Shown here piece after piece: positions 33,324 to 42,465 of a DNA stretch of 64,000 nt (position 1 is the first letter of the stretch; the number at the start of each line of letters is the position of its first letter). The stretch lies in contig NZ_JAUTBJ010000002.1 in NCBI RefSeq assembly GCF_030819175.1, forward strand, positions 1,064,001 through 1,128,000. Reading direction: 5' to 3'. The notes beneath the pieces are model-generated. The model saw nothing but the letters and a program-made list of their open reading frames with translations, had not been told where the DNA came from and searched no databases. The translations under genes and the position numbers were made by a program. The stretch is from Sphingomonas sp. SORGH_AS_0879. Lineage in GTDB: Bacteria > Pseudomonadota > Alphaproteobacteria > Sphingomonadales > Sphingomonadaceae.

Positions 33324-34505
33324 TTACAACACCTCCACCGCCATCGCGGTGGCTTCGCCGCCGCCGATGCAGAGCGAGGCGACGCCCCGCTTCGCCCCCT
33401 TCGTCTCCAGCGCCGAGAGCAATGTCGCCAGCACCCGCGCGCCGCTCGCGCCGATCGGGTGGCCGAGCGCACAGGCCCCGCCATGGACGTTCAGCCGGTC
33501 GTGCGACAAGCCCAGGTCGTGCATCGCGATCATCGCCACCGCCGCGAAGGCTTCGTTGACCTCATAGAGATCGGCATCGCCCGTCGACCAGCCCGCCCGC
33601 TCCAGGGCTTTGCGCATCGCGAAGACCGGTGCGGTGGTGAACCGCGCGGGCGCATGGGCGTGCGCCGCGTGCGCCAAGACCCGCGCGATCGGGGCCAGGC
33701 CCAGCCGCTCGGCGACGCTGGCCCGCGTCATCACCAGCGCGGCGGCTCCGTCCGAGATGGAGGAGGCGTTGGCGGCGGTGATCGTCCCGTCCTTCGAAAA
33801 GGCGGGCTTCAGCGTCGGAATCTTGGTTGCATCGCCCTTGGCGGGTTGTTCGTCCAGCCGGATCACCTCCTCGCCCTTGCGGCTCTTGACCGTGACGGGC
33901 ACGATTTCCCGGTCGAACGCGCCGGAGGCCTGCGCCGCCTTGGCGCGTTCCAGCGAGGCGATGGCGAAGTCGTCCTGCGCCCCCCGCGTGAACTGATAGT
34001 CCTGCGCCGCCTCTTCGGCGAAATGGCCCATCAGCCGACCGCGTTCATAGGCGTCCTCCAGTCCGTCGAGGAACATATGGTCGTAGAGCGTGTCATGCCC
34101 GATCCGCGCGCCGCCGCGATGCTTGTGGCTGAGATAGGGGGCGTTGGTCATGCTCTCCATGCCGCCCGCGACGATCAGCTCCGCCGAGCCCGCCGCCAGC
34201 GCCTCGGCCGCCATGATCGCGGCCTGCATCCCCGAACCGCACATCTTGTTGACCGTGGTCGCCTCGACATGCTCGCCCAGCCCGGCGAAGATCGCCGCCT
34301 GTCGCGCAGGCGCCTGGCCGAGCCCGGCGGGCAGGACGCAGCCCATGTGGATACGCTCGATGGCGGAAGGGTCGACACCCGCTCGCTCGACCGCGCCCTT
34401 GACCGCCGCGGCGCCGAGCTGGGTCGCGGACAGGCCGGACAGGCTGCCCTGGAGCGACCCCATGGGGGTGCGGGCATAGGACAGGATGACGATGGGGTCC
34501 GTCAT
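33324..34505 (-). CDS. Acetyl-CoA C-acetyltransferase (thiolase)
   Basis: 393 residues. It condenses or cleaves acetyl-CoA/acetoacetyl-CoA. The active-site triad is complete: Cys89 in 'VNKMCGSGMQAAIM', His in 'NVHGGACALGHPIGASGAR' and Cys in 'VASLCIGGGEATAMAVEVL'. 'GGMESMTNAPYL' and 'YEVNEAFAAVAMIAM' are standard thiolase segments. PhaA-type biosynthetic and FadA-type degradative roles cannot be separated by sequence alone; no fatty-acid oxidation or PHB gene adjoins. Confidence 0.92.
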   Translation of the reverse strand: MTDPIVILSYARTPMGSLQGSLSGLSATQLGAAAVKGAVERAGVDPSAIERIHMGCVLPAGLGQAPARQAAIFAGLGEHVEATTVNKMCGSGMQAAIMAAEALAAGSAELIVAGGMESMTNAPYLSHKHRGGARIGHDTLYDHMFLDGLEDAYERGRLMGHFAEEAAQDYQFTRGAQDDFAIASLERAKAAQASGAFDREIVPVTVKSRKGEEVIRLDEQPAKGDATKIPTLKPAFSKDGTITAANASSISDGAAALVMTRASVAERLGLAPIARVLAHAAHAHAPARFTTAPVFAMRKALERAGWSTGDADLYEVNEAFAAVAMIAMHDLGLSHDRLNVHGGACALGHPIGASGARVLATLLSALETKGAKRGVASLCIGGGEATAMAVEVL

Positions 34506-34595
34506 GACGGCATGCTCTCCGATATGGTTGTTTTGCCCCGGGCCTTACGCCTTTTGCCCGTGGCGCGCAAAGGGGCGGGGGCGTAGGGACCGGGC

Positions 34596-35357
34596 ATGAG
34601 TTTCGGGGCGGGATCGATGCTTTGGGCCGGTATCTACGGCCTGGCGGGGGCGATCATCGGGTCGTTCGTCGGCGCGCTGGTGCTGCGCTGGCTGGACGAC
34701 CGATCGGTGCTGGCGGGGCGGTCGGCCTGTGACGGGTGCGGCAAGGCGCTGCGGGCGTGGGAGTTGGTGCCGATCGTCAGCGCTCTGGTCCTTCGGGGAC
34801 GATGTGCGCGCTGTGGGCAGCGCATCGATCCGGTCCATATTCGGATCGAAATCGTCGCCGCGCTGATCGGCGTGTCGGCCGGTTGGGTGGCGGGACCGGA
34901 TGGCTGGACGGGGGCGCTGTTCGGCTGGTCGTTGCTGGCGTTGGCGTCGCTCGATGCGCTGGCGCTGTGGCTGCCGGATCGGTTGACCGCGTGGCTGGCG
35001 GGCACGGCACTGGTGACCGGGGCGCTGGGTCATGCGCCGTTGCTCGGCGACCGGATCGTCGGGGGGCTGGCGGGGTTCGGCGCGCTTTGGGGAATCGCGG
35101 CGGCTTATCGCCATGTCCGGGGGCGCGAAGGGATGGGCGGCGGCGACCCCAAGCTGATGGGGGCGATCGGGCTCTGGCTGGGCTGGCGGATGCTGCCGGG
35201 GGTGTTGCTGGCGGCCTGTGTCATCGGGCTGGGTTGTGTGCTGCTGCGTCGCCTGCTCGGGACGCGGGTGGCGGCGGACGAGATGGTGCCGCTCGGCCTG
35301 TTGCTGGCGGTGGCGGCTTACCCATGCTGGATGTTGATGATAGCATCCGGGGCATGA
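34596..35357 (+). CDS. Prepilin peptidase (type IV leader peptidase)
   Basis: 253 residues, polytopic inner-membrane aspartyl protease that cleaves and N-methylates type IV pilin-like precursors. The N-terminal domain has the zinc cysteines 'CDGCGKAL' and 'CARCGQRIDP'. Catalytic aspartates are in 'SLDALALWLPDRLT' and 'GGGDPKLMGAIGLW', the GxGDxK motif (here GGGDPK). About seven hydrophobic helices. No pilin or secretion gene is next to it in this window; it could serve a type II secretion or type IV pilus system elsewhere. The next gene overlaps by ATGA. Confidence 0.9.
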   Translation: MSFGAGSMLWAGIYGLAGAIIGSFVGALVLRWLDDRSVLAGRSACDGCGKALRAWELVPIVSALVLRGRCARCGQRIDPVHIRIEIVAALIGVSAGWVAGPDGWTGALFGWSLLALASLDALALWLPDRLTAWLAGTALVTGALGHAPLLGDRIVGGLAGFGALWGIAAAYRHVRGREGMGGGDPKLMGAIGLWLGWRMLPGVLLAACVIGLGCVLLRRLLGTRVAADEMVPLGLLLAVAAYPCWMLMIASGA

Positions 35358-35779
35358 TGCCGTTGCCCCTCTTCGCCTTGGCGCTGATGCAAGCGCCAGC
35401 CGCCGTTCCGACCCTGGGCACCCTGCCGCGCCAGCAACTGCCCGAACGCGGCTGCGCGGCCTATCTGTGGACCGTGCAGGACCAGCGCTTCGTCGCGATG
35501 GTCGAGCCGACGCGGCTGCGGCTGTCGCTGGACGGCAAGCTGGTCGATCTGGCCGCGACCCAGGCGGGCGAAGGCGGCGCGCTGGGGCTGGCGAGCGGCA
35601 CCCGCTATGCCGGGGGCGGGGTCGGTGCGACGCTGACCATGACCATCGCCCAGCGCGAGACGTTGCAGGACGGGGCGATCGTGTCCGACGCCAGCCTGAG
35701 CATCGCTCGCGACGGACAGGATGAGGTCGTGGTGCCGGTCGGCGGGCTGGTCGGCTGCGCTCCCGCCGCCGCCCGGTAA
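35354..35779 (+). CDS. Hypothetical exported protein coupled to prepilin peptidase
   Basis: 141 residues. The ATG at 35354 overlaps the stop of the peptidase gene (ATGA). A short hydrophobic start ('LPLFALALMQAPAAVPTLG') may be a signal sequence. The rest contains 'ERGCAAYLWTVQDQRFVAMV', 'TRLRLSLDGKLVDLAAT' and a C-terminal 'VPVGGLVGCAPAAAR', with two cysteines that could pair. I recognise no family. Coupling suggests a role with the peptidase or simply shared expression. Confidence 0.65.
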   Translation: MMPLPLFALALMQAPAAVPTLGTLPRQQLPERGCAAYLWTVQDQRFVAMVEPTRLRLSLDGKLVDLAATQAGEGGALGLASGTRYAGGGVGATLTMTIAQRETLQDGAIVSDASLSIARDGQDEVVVPVGGLVGCAPAAAR

Positions 35780-35904
35780 GGATGGCGGCAACGATACTAT
35801 TGGCGATGCTAGGGAACCTGCGCTGACCTTTTGGCGTTTGAGGGGTGCTGGGGGATCGATCCGAATGACGGAAGACCCTTTTGCGGAAAGGGGTTTTCTA
35901 CGGC

Positions 35905-38121
35905 GTGGCGGGACGGATCGGCAGACACACCTGGCTTGCGGTCGCGCTGATTGCTCCCACATCCTTAACCACCCCGGCAATGGCGCAATTGTCGAAGCCC
36001 GGCAGCGCGCCCGCGCAGGGACCCAGCTTGCCGCAGGACCAGCGTGACGGCACCCCCGCCGATCCGCAGGGCAACGCACCGATCGTCCCCGATGCGCAGT
36101 TCAACGCCGCGCTGCCGCCGCTGAGCGGAGACATCAACGCGCCGCTGGAGCCGATGTCGACCATGACGACGGCCCAGCCCCAGACGACCACCATTCCGAC
36201 GCCGCAGACCGCGCCGCCGCTTCCCCAGGCGCAGACCGCGCAGCCGCTGGCCACCGGCGAGGCGATCGGCCCGGTCGCGCCCGAAGACCCCCAACTCGCC
36301 CAGCCGCTGACCCCGCTCGGCAGTTTCGACTCCACGCCACTCCAGACCGCCGCCGATCCGACAAGCGAGCGTGCGCCCGAAATCCGGTACGACATGGAGG
36401 TTCGCGGGCTGGCCGATCTCAACCTGGACGATGAGTTCAAGGGGCTGTCGGCGTTGCGCGAAGGCAAGGGCAGGGCGGCCAACGCGACCCAGGTCTCAGC
36501 CCGTGCGCGCGAAGACGAACAGCTTGCGATCCGGCTGATGAAGTCGCTCGGCTATTACGACGCCACCGCCGTTTCCACCCTGCAACGCGAGCCGCAGGGT
36601 GAGGGGCAGGCGGGCCGGTTGAAGGTGCTGCTGACCGCGACGCCGGGACGGTTGTATCGCCTGTCGTCGGTGACGGTGAATGCGCAGGGAACGACCCCGC
36701 CCGATCTGGTCCGCACCAACCTGCCGATCAAGGTCGGCGACCCGATCGAGGCCGCCCGCATCGAGGGAGCGGAGGCGAATGTCAGCCTGGTCCTGCCCCA
36801 GCGCGGCTATCCCTTCGTCAAGGTCGGCGATCGCGACATATTGCTGGAGGATCAGGGGCCGGAGCCGGTCGGGGCCTATACGCTGCCGGTCGATACGGGG
36901 CCGCGTTCGTCCTTCGGCAAGCTGACCACGGTTGGGGATCAGGTCTTCGACCTCTACCATCTCAACGTCTTTCCGCGTTTCGACGAAGGGGAATTGTACG
37001 ACTCGCGACTGACCGACGATCTGCGCAATGCGCTGGTCGCGACCGGGCTGTTCAACGGCGTCGCGGTCGAACCCAAGCGGACGGGCCGCATGAATCCCGA
37101 CGGCACCGAGGCGATCGATCTTCAGGTGACACAGACAAAGGGCCCCGCCCGCACCCTGTCGGGCGAAGGCGGTTACTCGACCGGCCAGGGTGTGCGATTG
37201 CAGGGCAGCTTCACCAACCGCAACGCCTTCAAGCCCGAAGGCGCGCTGATCGCCTCGGTCATCGCAGGCACGCAGGAACAGGGCTTGAGCGGCACCTTCC
37301 GCCGCTCCAACGCCGGGCGGCGCGACCGGACGTTTCAGGTCATCGGCTCGGCCAGCCACCAGAATTACGACGCCTTCGACGCGTTCATCGGCACGGTCGC
37401 CTTCCGCTGGAGCTATGACTCGACGCCGATCTGGCAGAAGAAATTCACCTATGCGTTCGGCGGAGAACTGACCGGCACCAACGAGAGCGTCTATGATTTC
37501 GCGCGTGGCGAGCGGGTGCGCGGCACCTATGGCATCGCGGCGATTCCGGGGCAGGTGGTGTTCGACCAGTCCAACGACCTGCTCAATCCGACGCGCGGCT
37601 ATCGCCTGAAACTGAACCTCAGCCCGGAAACGTCGGTGCGCGGCGCGGTGCGGCCCTATGCGCGGACGATGATCGAGGGGACTTTCTACTACCCGCTGAA
37701 CGACAGTCTGGTGATCGCAGGACGCGCGCGGGGCGGTGCGATCTTCGGGATCGATCGCGACGATCTGGCCCCGTCGCGGCGTTATTATGGCGGCGGCGGC
37801 GGGTCGGTGCGCGGTTATGGCTTCCAGCGGCTCGGGCCGTTCGATCCGCAGGGCAATCCGGTCGGCGGACGCAGCCTGAACGAGTTTGCGCTGGAGGCGC
37901 GCTATCGCTTCGGCAATTTCGGCATCGTGCCGTTCGTCGATGCGGGCAACAGCTATGAAAGCACGCTGCCCACGGGCAAGGATCTGCGCTTCGGCGCGGG
38001 CATCGGCGGGCGCTTCTACACCAATTTCGGGCCGCTGCGCGTCGACGTGGCGACGCCGCTGAACCCGCGTCCGGGTGACGGCAAGGTGGCCCTGTATATC
38101 TCGATCGGGCAGGCCTTCTGA
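35905..38121 (+). CDS. tamA: TamA-like outer-membrane assembly protein (BamA/Omp85 superfamily)
   Basis: 738 residues from a GTG at 35905 that opens a clean signal peptide ('WLAVALIAPTSLTTPAMAQ'); a TTG at 35881 is the alternative. TamA with TamB inserts proteins and moves phospholipid to the outer membrane. A Pro/Gln/Thr-rich linker of about 110 residues follows the signal and is unusually long. Then come POTRA-like units ('EDEQLAIRLMKSLGYYDATA', 'VSLVLPQRGYPFVKVGDRDI', 'LRNALVATGLFNGVAVEPKR') and the Omp85 barrel with 'YYGGGGGSVRGYGFQRLGP' and 'FGPLRVDVATPLNP'. TGATG overlap with tamB. Confidence 0.9.
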   Translation: MAGRIGRHTWLAVALIAPTSLTTPAMAQLSKPGSAPAQGPSLPQDQRDGTPADPQGNAPIVPDAQFNAALPPLSGDINAPLEPMSTMTTAQPQTTTIPTPQTAPPLPQAQTAQPLATGEAIGPVAPEDPQLAQPLTPLGSFDSTPLQTAADPTSERAPEIRYDMEVRGLADLNLDDEFKGLSALREGKGRAANATQVSARAREDEQLAIRLMKSLGYYDATAVSTLQREPQGEGQAGRLKVLLTATPGRLYRLSSVTVNAQGTTPPDLVRTNLPIKVGDPIEAARIEGAEANVSLVLPQRGYPFVKVGDRDILLEDQGPEPVGAYTLPVDTGPRSSFGKLTTVGDQVFDLYHLNVFPRFDEGELYDSRLTDDLRNALVATGLFNGVAVEPKRTGRMNPDGTEAIDLQVTQTKGPARTLSGEGGYSTGQGVRLQGSFTNRNAFKPEGALIASVIAGTQEQGLSGTFRRSNAGRRDRTFQVIGSASHQNYDAFDAFIGTVAFRWSYDSTPIWQKKFTYAFGGELTGTNESVYDFARGERVRGTYGIAAIPGQVVFDQSNDLLNPTRGYRLKLNLSPETSVRGAVRPYARTMIEGTFYYPLNDSLVIAGRARGGAIFGIDRDDLAPSRRYYGGGGGSVRGYGFQRLGPFDPQGNPVGGRSLNEFALEARYRFGNFGIVPFVDAGNSYESTLPTGKDLRFGAGIGGRFYTNFGPLRVDVATPLNPRPGDGKVALYISIGQAF

Positions 38122-41100
38122 TGGCGGACGAACAGACCATGGCGCCTGAATCGGACACCGTCACCACGCGCCGCCCGCTGTGGCGGCGTATCCTGAAGTG
38201 GATCGGGATCGTCCTGTTGGGCCTGATCCTGCTGGTCGGGGCGATCCTGCTGGGGATCAATACCGATCCGGGGCGGCGCTTCGTTGCGGACCAGTTGGGC
38301 GGCTACACCACCGCGTCGGGGCTGAACATCAAGGTCGGGCGGATCGAGGGTTCGCTCTATGGCCGGATGAGCCTGGTCGATCTGCGGGTCAGCGACCCCA
38401 AGGGCGTGTTCCTGTCCAGCCCGCGCCTGGATGTGGACTGGCGGCCCTTCGCCTATACCAACAACCATGTCGATGTGCGCTCGCTGAACGCGAACCTCGT
38501 CACGCTGGCGCGCAAGCCCGAGTTGAAGGAGACGCCCAGCGATCCCAACGCGCCGCTGCTGCCCGATCTCGACATCGACGTGAACCGGCTGAGCATCACG
38601 CGCTTCGTCATCGGCGCGCCGGTGACGGGACAGCGCCATGTGCTGGCGATCGACGGGAAGGTGCATATCGCCGACCGCCGCGCGCAAGTGAGTGCCAGCG
38701 CCGATGCGCTGCGTGGGCCGGGAATGGCGGGTGGCGATAGGCTGCGGCTGGTGCTCGACGCGGTGCCCGATGCCGACCGGCTGGCGGTGGACGTGAAGCT
38801 GACCGCGCCGACCGGCGGTGTCGTCGCGTCGATGGCGGGCTTGAAGGCGCCGTTGGCCCTGTCGGTCGATGGACGCGGCGGCTGGAAAGCGTGGCAGGGC
38901 CGCGCGATCGCGACGCTGGGCGGGGGCGAACTCGCCAATCTGAACGCCACGGCGCGGGATGGGCATATCGAGGTGCGGGGGGTGACCCGTCCCGGCCTGT
39001 ATCTGGAAGGGCCGGTCGAACGGCTGACCGCGCCCGCGCTGCAAGTCGCGATCGACACCACGCTCAACGAACGGCGCGCGGATACCCGGATGAAGCTGCG
39101 CTCCTCGGCCTTGATGGTCGATGCGGGCGGTCTGCTCGACATGGCGAACAGCCGGTTCGGCAATTTCGCGGTCGATGCCAAGCTGCTGACGCCGGGTGCC
39201 ATCGCGCCCAATCTCACGGGCCGCGACGTGCTGGCGCGCGTGGTGCTGAACGGGGCCTTCGCGACGCCGACCGTGGATTACAAGGTCCGGGCGACGGCGC
39301 TGGGCTTTGGCGAGACCTCGGTCCAGAATCTCTATGCCGAGGGTCTGGCCACGGTGAATGCCGACCGCATCCTGGTGCCGGTCAAGGCGCGCGCGACGCG
39401 GATCGCCGGGCTCAACGCGGCGGTGGGCGGCCTCACCACCAACGTCGCTATCCAGGGCGATTTCGCGATCGCCATGCCCAATATCCTGTCGGATAATCTG
39501 CGCATCCGGTCGGACAATATCGATGCGACGGCGGTGGTCGTCGCCAATATGCAGACCGGGCGCTACACCGGCGCGCTCAAGGGCCGGGTCAACAATTACC
39601 GGGTCGAGAGCATCGGCATCATCAACCTGTCCACCGACGCCAATCTGGTCGCGACGCCGACCGGCTTCGGGATGAAGGGCCGGGTGGTGGCGCGAACCTC
39701 GCAGATCTTCAACGAGGGTGCGCGCAACTTCCTGGGCGGCAATGCGATCGTGCGCGCCGATGTCGAATATAGCCCGCAAGGCATCGTGACGTTCAGCGGC
39801 CTTCGCCTGACCGCGCCGCAATTCCGCGTGACGCGGGGCAGCGGCCGCTATGACCCCGCGACCGGCGCGGTCGCGGTCGCGGCGGACGCATATTCCAGCC
39901 AATATGGCCCGCTAAGCGCGCGCGTGACGGGGTCGCAGACCAATCCGGTGATCGTGCTGCGTGCGGCCAAACCCGGAGTCGGGGTCGGACTCGCCAATCT
40001 CCAGGCGAGGGTCGTCGGGCGGAACGGGGCCTATGCCGTCAACGCCAGCGGCGATACCGATTACGGGCCGTTCACCGCCAATGTGCTGGTCAGCACCGGG
40101 CGGCAGTTGGCGGTCGATATCCGCAGCTTGGTCTTCGCCGGGATCAACACCACGGGCCGCGTCGTGCAGACCGCCGCCGGGCCGTTCGCCGGTGCGCTGC
40201 AATTCGCGGGGCAGGGGATCAACGGCCGCGTCCAACTGGCGGATCAGGGCGGCAACCAGCGTGCCGACGTCGCCGCGCGCGCCTATAATGCGCGTGTGCC
40301 CGGCATGGTCGACTTCACCATCGATCGCGCCATCGTCAACGCCAGCATCGTCATGCTGCCCAAGGCACCGCAGATCGTCGCCGATGCGCAACTGGCCGAC
40401 ACCCGCTATGGCGAGGTCGTGATCCAGTCGGCGCGCGCCAAGGTGAACTATACCGGCGGGCGCGGCACGGCGCAGGCGGTGATGACCGGATCGTCGAGTA
40501 TTCCGTTCAACGTCGCGCTCAACGCCCGGCTGAGCCCCAACGACTATCTGATCGCGGCCAAGGGGCAGGCCAACGGCATCGCCTTCAACACCGCCAATCC
40601 GGCGCGGGTGCAGAGCGTGGGTGGCGAATGGCGGCTGTCGCCGACCCGGATCGACCTGGGCCAGGGCTCGATGCGGATCGCGGGCTCTTACGGCAACGGG
40701 ATGAAGGTCCAGACCCGTCTCGACCGGCTGGACATGTCGATCCTCGACGCCTTCGTCCCCAATCTGGGCATTTCGGGGCAGGCGAGCGGCGCGCTCGACT
40801 TCACCCAGGCGCGCGACGCCAGCTTCCCGGCGGCCGAAGCCCGGCTGACCGTCGCCAATTTCCGGCGCACCGGGCTGGCGGCGGTGTCGGAGGCGGTGGA
40901 CATCGTCTTTGCGGGTCGTCTCGTCGCCGATGGTGGCGAAGCACGTGCGCTGATCCGGCGCGGGCAACTCGTCGTCGGGCGCATGGTCGCCAATCTGCGT
41001 CCGCTGCCCCCGGGCAATGGCGGCTGGGTCAACCGGCTGATGCAGGCTCCGCTGTCGGGCGGGATCCGCTATAACGGCCCGTCCGCCGTGCTCTTCTCCT

Positions 41101-42347
41101 TCGCGGCGCTGCCCAACCAGCAGTTGACGGGGCCGATCGCGGTTGCCGCCGACTTCTCGGGCCGGGTTTCCGCGCCGCAGTTGAACGGCCTGATCCGCGC
41201 CGACAATCTGACCTATGACAATGAGGCTTACGGCACACGCCTGAGCAACATGCAGTTGGCGGCCCGTTTCTCCAGCGATCGTTTGGAGATCACGCGGCTC
41301 CAGGCCAAGGCGGGCGAGGGCAGCATCCAGGCGCAGGGGACCGTGGGTCTGGCGGCGGACAGCGGCTATCCGATCGATATCCGCGCGCAACTGAACAATG
41401 CCCGCCTGGCCGACAGCGACGCTCTGGCCGCGACGACCAGCGGTACGGTTCGCCTGACCCATGGTCGCGACGGCGGGTTGATCCAGGGCGACCTGACCGT
41501 GCCCAATGCGCGCTATCAGATTATCCGCCAGGGCCAGGCCGAGGTGCCCGAGCTGAGCGGCGTGCGCCGTCGCAGCGAGATTCGCGTGGCGCGTCCGACA
41601 GACCGGCCCGCGCCCACCCCGCCGCCGGGACTGTTCCGCCTCGACCTGCGGGTCCGCGCCAACAACCAGTTGTTCGTCTCCGGCATGGGGCTGGAGTCCG
41701 AATGGGAGATGGACCTGCGCATCGGCGGCACGAGTGCTGCGCCGACGATCAATGGCGGGCTCGACCTGGTGCGCGGCACCTACAGCTTCGCGGGCAAGCG
41801 GTTCGAGGTGAATCGCGGCACGATCCGCTTCCGTGGCGGCGCTCTGACCGATCCGGATATCAATATCCAGGCGACGACGACCACCGACGGCATCACCGCG
41901 GTCATCAACGTCACCGGCACCGGCCAGCGTCCGCAGATCAGCTTCACCTCGACGCCGACCCTGCCGCAGGACGAGGTGCTCAGCCGCCTGCTCTTCGGCA
42001 CCAACCCCGAAAACCTGTCCGCGACCGAGGCGATCCAGCTGGCGGCCGCGCTCAACTCGCTGCGCGGGTCGGGGGGGGGCGGGCTGAACCCGCTGGGCAA
42101 GCTGCGCTCGGCGACCGGGTTCGACCGGTTGCGCGTGCTGGGCGCCGACGAGGCGACCGGGCGGGGGACCAGCCTGGCGGCGGGCAAATATCTGACCGAC
42201 AATATCTATGTGGAGATCGTCACGGACGCGCGGGGCTTTACCGCCACCCAGTTGCAGATCGCGCTGACCCGCACGCTCAGCCTGCTCACCCAGACCGGAT
42301 CGTTCGGCGGGTCGGCGGGAAGCCTGCGCTACTCGCGGGATTTCTGA
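38121..42347 (+). CDS. tamB: Translocation and assembly module protein TamB
   Basis: 1408 residues. TamB is a long beta-taco protein anchored in the inner membrane and reaching TamA, now viewed as an AsmA-like lipid conduit. One N-terminal membrane helix ('IGIVLLGLILLVGAILLGIN', about 31-50) precedes some 1100 residues of repetitive beta structure. The C-terminal DUF490 domain is clear: 'TINGGLDLVRGTYSFAGKRF', 'PQISFTSTPTLPQDEVLSRL' and 'KYLTDNIYVEIVTDARGFTA'. The start at 38121 shares its A with the tamA stop. A 13-bp inverted repeat follows. Confidence 0.93.
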   Translation: MADEQTMAPESDTVTTRRPLWRRILKWIGIVLLGLILLVGAILLGINTDPGRRFVADQLGGYTTASGLNIKVGRIEGSLYGRMSLVDLRVSDPKGVFLSSPRLDVDWRPFAYTNNHVDVRSLNANLVTLARKPELKETPSDPNAPLLPDLDIDVNRLSITRFVIGAPVTGQRHVLAIDGKVHIADRRAQVSASADALRGPGMAGGDRLRLVLDAVPDADRLAVDVKLTAPTGGVVASMAGLKAPLALSVDGRGGWKAWQGRAIATLGGGELANLNATARDGHIEVRGVTRPGLYLEGPVERLTAPALQVAIDTTLNERRADTRMKLRSSALMVDAGGLLDMANSRFGNFAVDAKLLTPGAIAPNLTGRDVLARVVLNGAFATPTVDYKVRATALGFGETSVQNLYAEGLATVNADRILVPVKARATRIAGLNAAVGGLTTNVAIQGDFAIAMPNILSDNLRIRSDNIDATAVVVANMQTGRYTGALKGRVNNYRVESIGIINLSTDANLVATPTGFGMKGRVVARTSQIFNEGARNFLGGNAIVRADVEYSPQGIVTFSGLRLTAPQFRVTRGSGRYDPATGAVAVAADAYSSQYGPLSARVTGSQTNPVIVLRAAKPGVGVGLANLQARVVGRNGAYAVNASGDTDYGPFTANVLVSTGRQLAVDIRSLVFAGINTTGRVVQTAAGPFAGALQFAGQGINGRVQLADQGGNQRADVAARAYNARVPGMVDFTIDRAIVNASIVMLPKAPQIVADAQLADTRYGEVVIQSARAKVNYTGGRGTAQAVMTGSSSIPFNVALNARLSPNDYLIAAKGQANGIAFNTANPARVQSVGGEWRLSPTRIDLGQGSMRIAGSYGNGMKVQTRLDRLDMSILDAFVPNLGISGQASGALDFTQARDASFPAAEARLTVANFRRTGLAAVSEAVDIVFAGRLVADGGEARALIRRGQLVVGRMVANLRPLPPGNGGWVNRLMQAPLSGGIRYNGPSAVLFSFAALPNQQLTGPIAVAADFSGRVSAPQLNGLIRADNLTYDNEAYGTRLSNMQLAARFSSDRLEITRLQAKAGEGSIQAQGTVGLAADSGYPIDIRAQLNNARLADSDALAATTSGTVRLTHGRDGGLIQGDLTVPNARYQIIRQGQAEVPELSGVRRRSEIRVARPTDRPAPTPPPGLFRLDLRVRANNQLFVSGMGLESEWEMDLRIGGTSAAPTINGGLDLVRGTYSFAGKRFEVNRGTIRFRGGALTDPDINIQATTTTDGITAVINVTGTGQRPQISFTSTPTLPQDEVLSRLLFGTNPENLSATEAIQLAAALNSLRGSGGGGLNPLGKLRSATGFDRLRVLGADEATGRGTSLAAGKYLTDNIYVEIVTDARGFTATQLQIALTRTLSLLTQTGSFGGSAGSLRYSRDF

Positions 42348-42356
42348 CCGGAGCCG

Positions 42357-42414
42357 CCACCCTCACCCTCCTCGCCCGCTGCAAGTGGGTGGAAAGGGTG
42401 AGGGTGGTTGTCAT
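42357..42414 (+). terminator. 13-bp perfect inverted repeat after tamB
   Basis: CCACCCTCACCCT (42357-42369) pairs with AGGGTGAGGGTGG (42395-42407), followed by TTGTCATT. The 25-nt loop is long for an intrinsic terminator, but its place 9 bp after tamB and before argE suggests one. Confidence 0.5.
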
Positions 42415-42465
42415 TCCAGATCGGCTGGGGTTTCACCAAAGTGCAACATCCGGCAGGATGGCCGC

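Noticed and set aside
38016..41462. Long minus-strand frames opposite tamA and tamB
   Set aside because: They antisense tamB, whose DUF490 and anchor are clear. No ribosome sites or domains.
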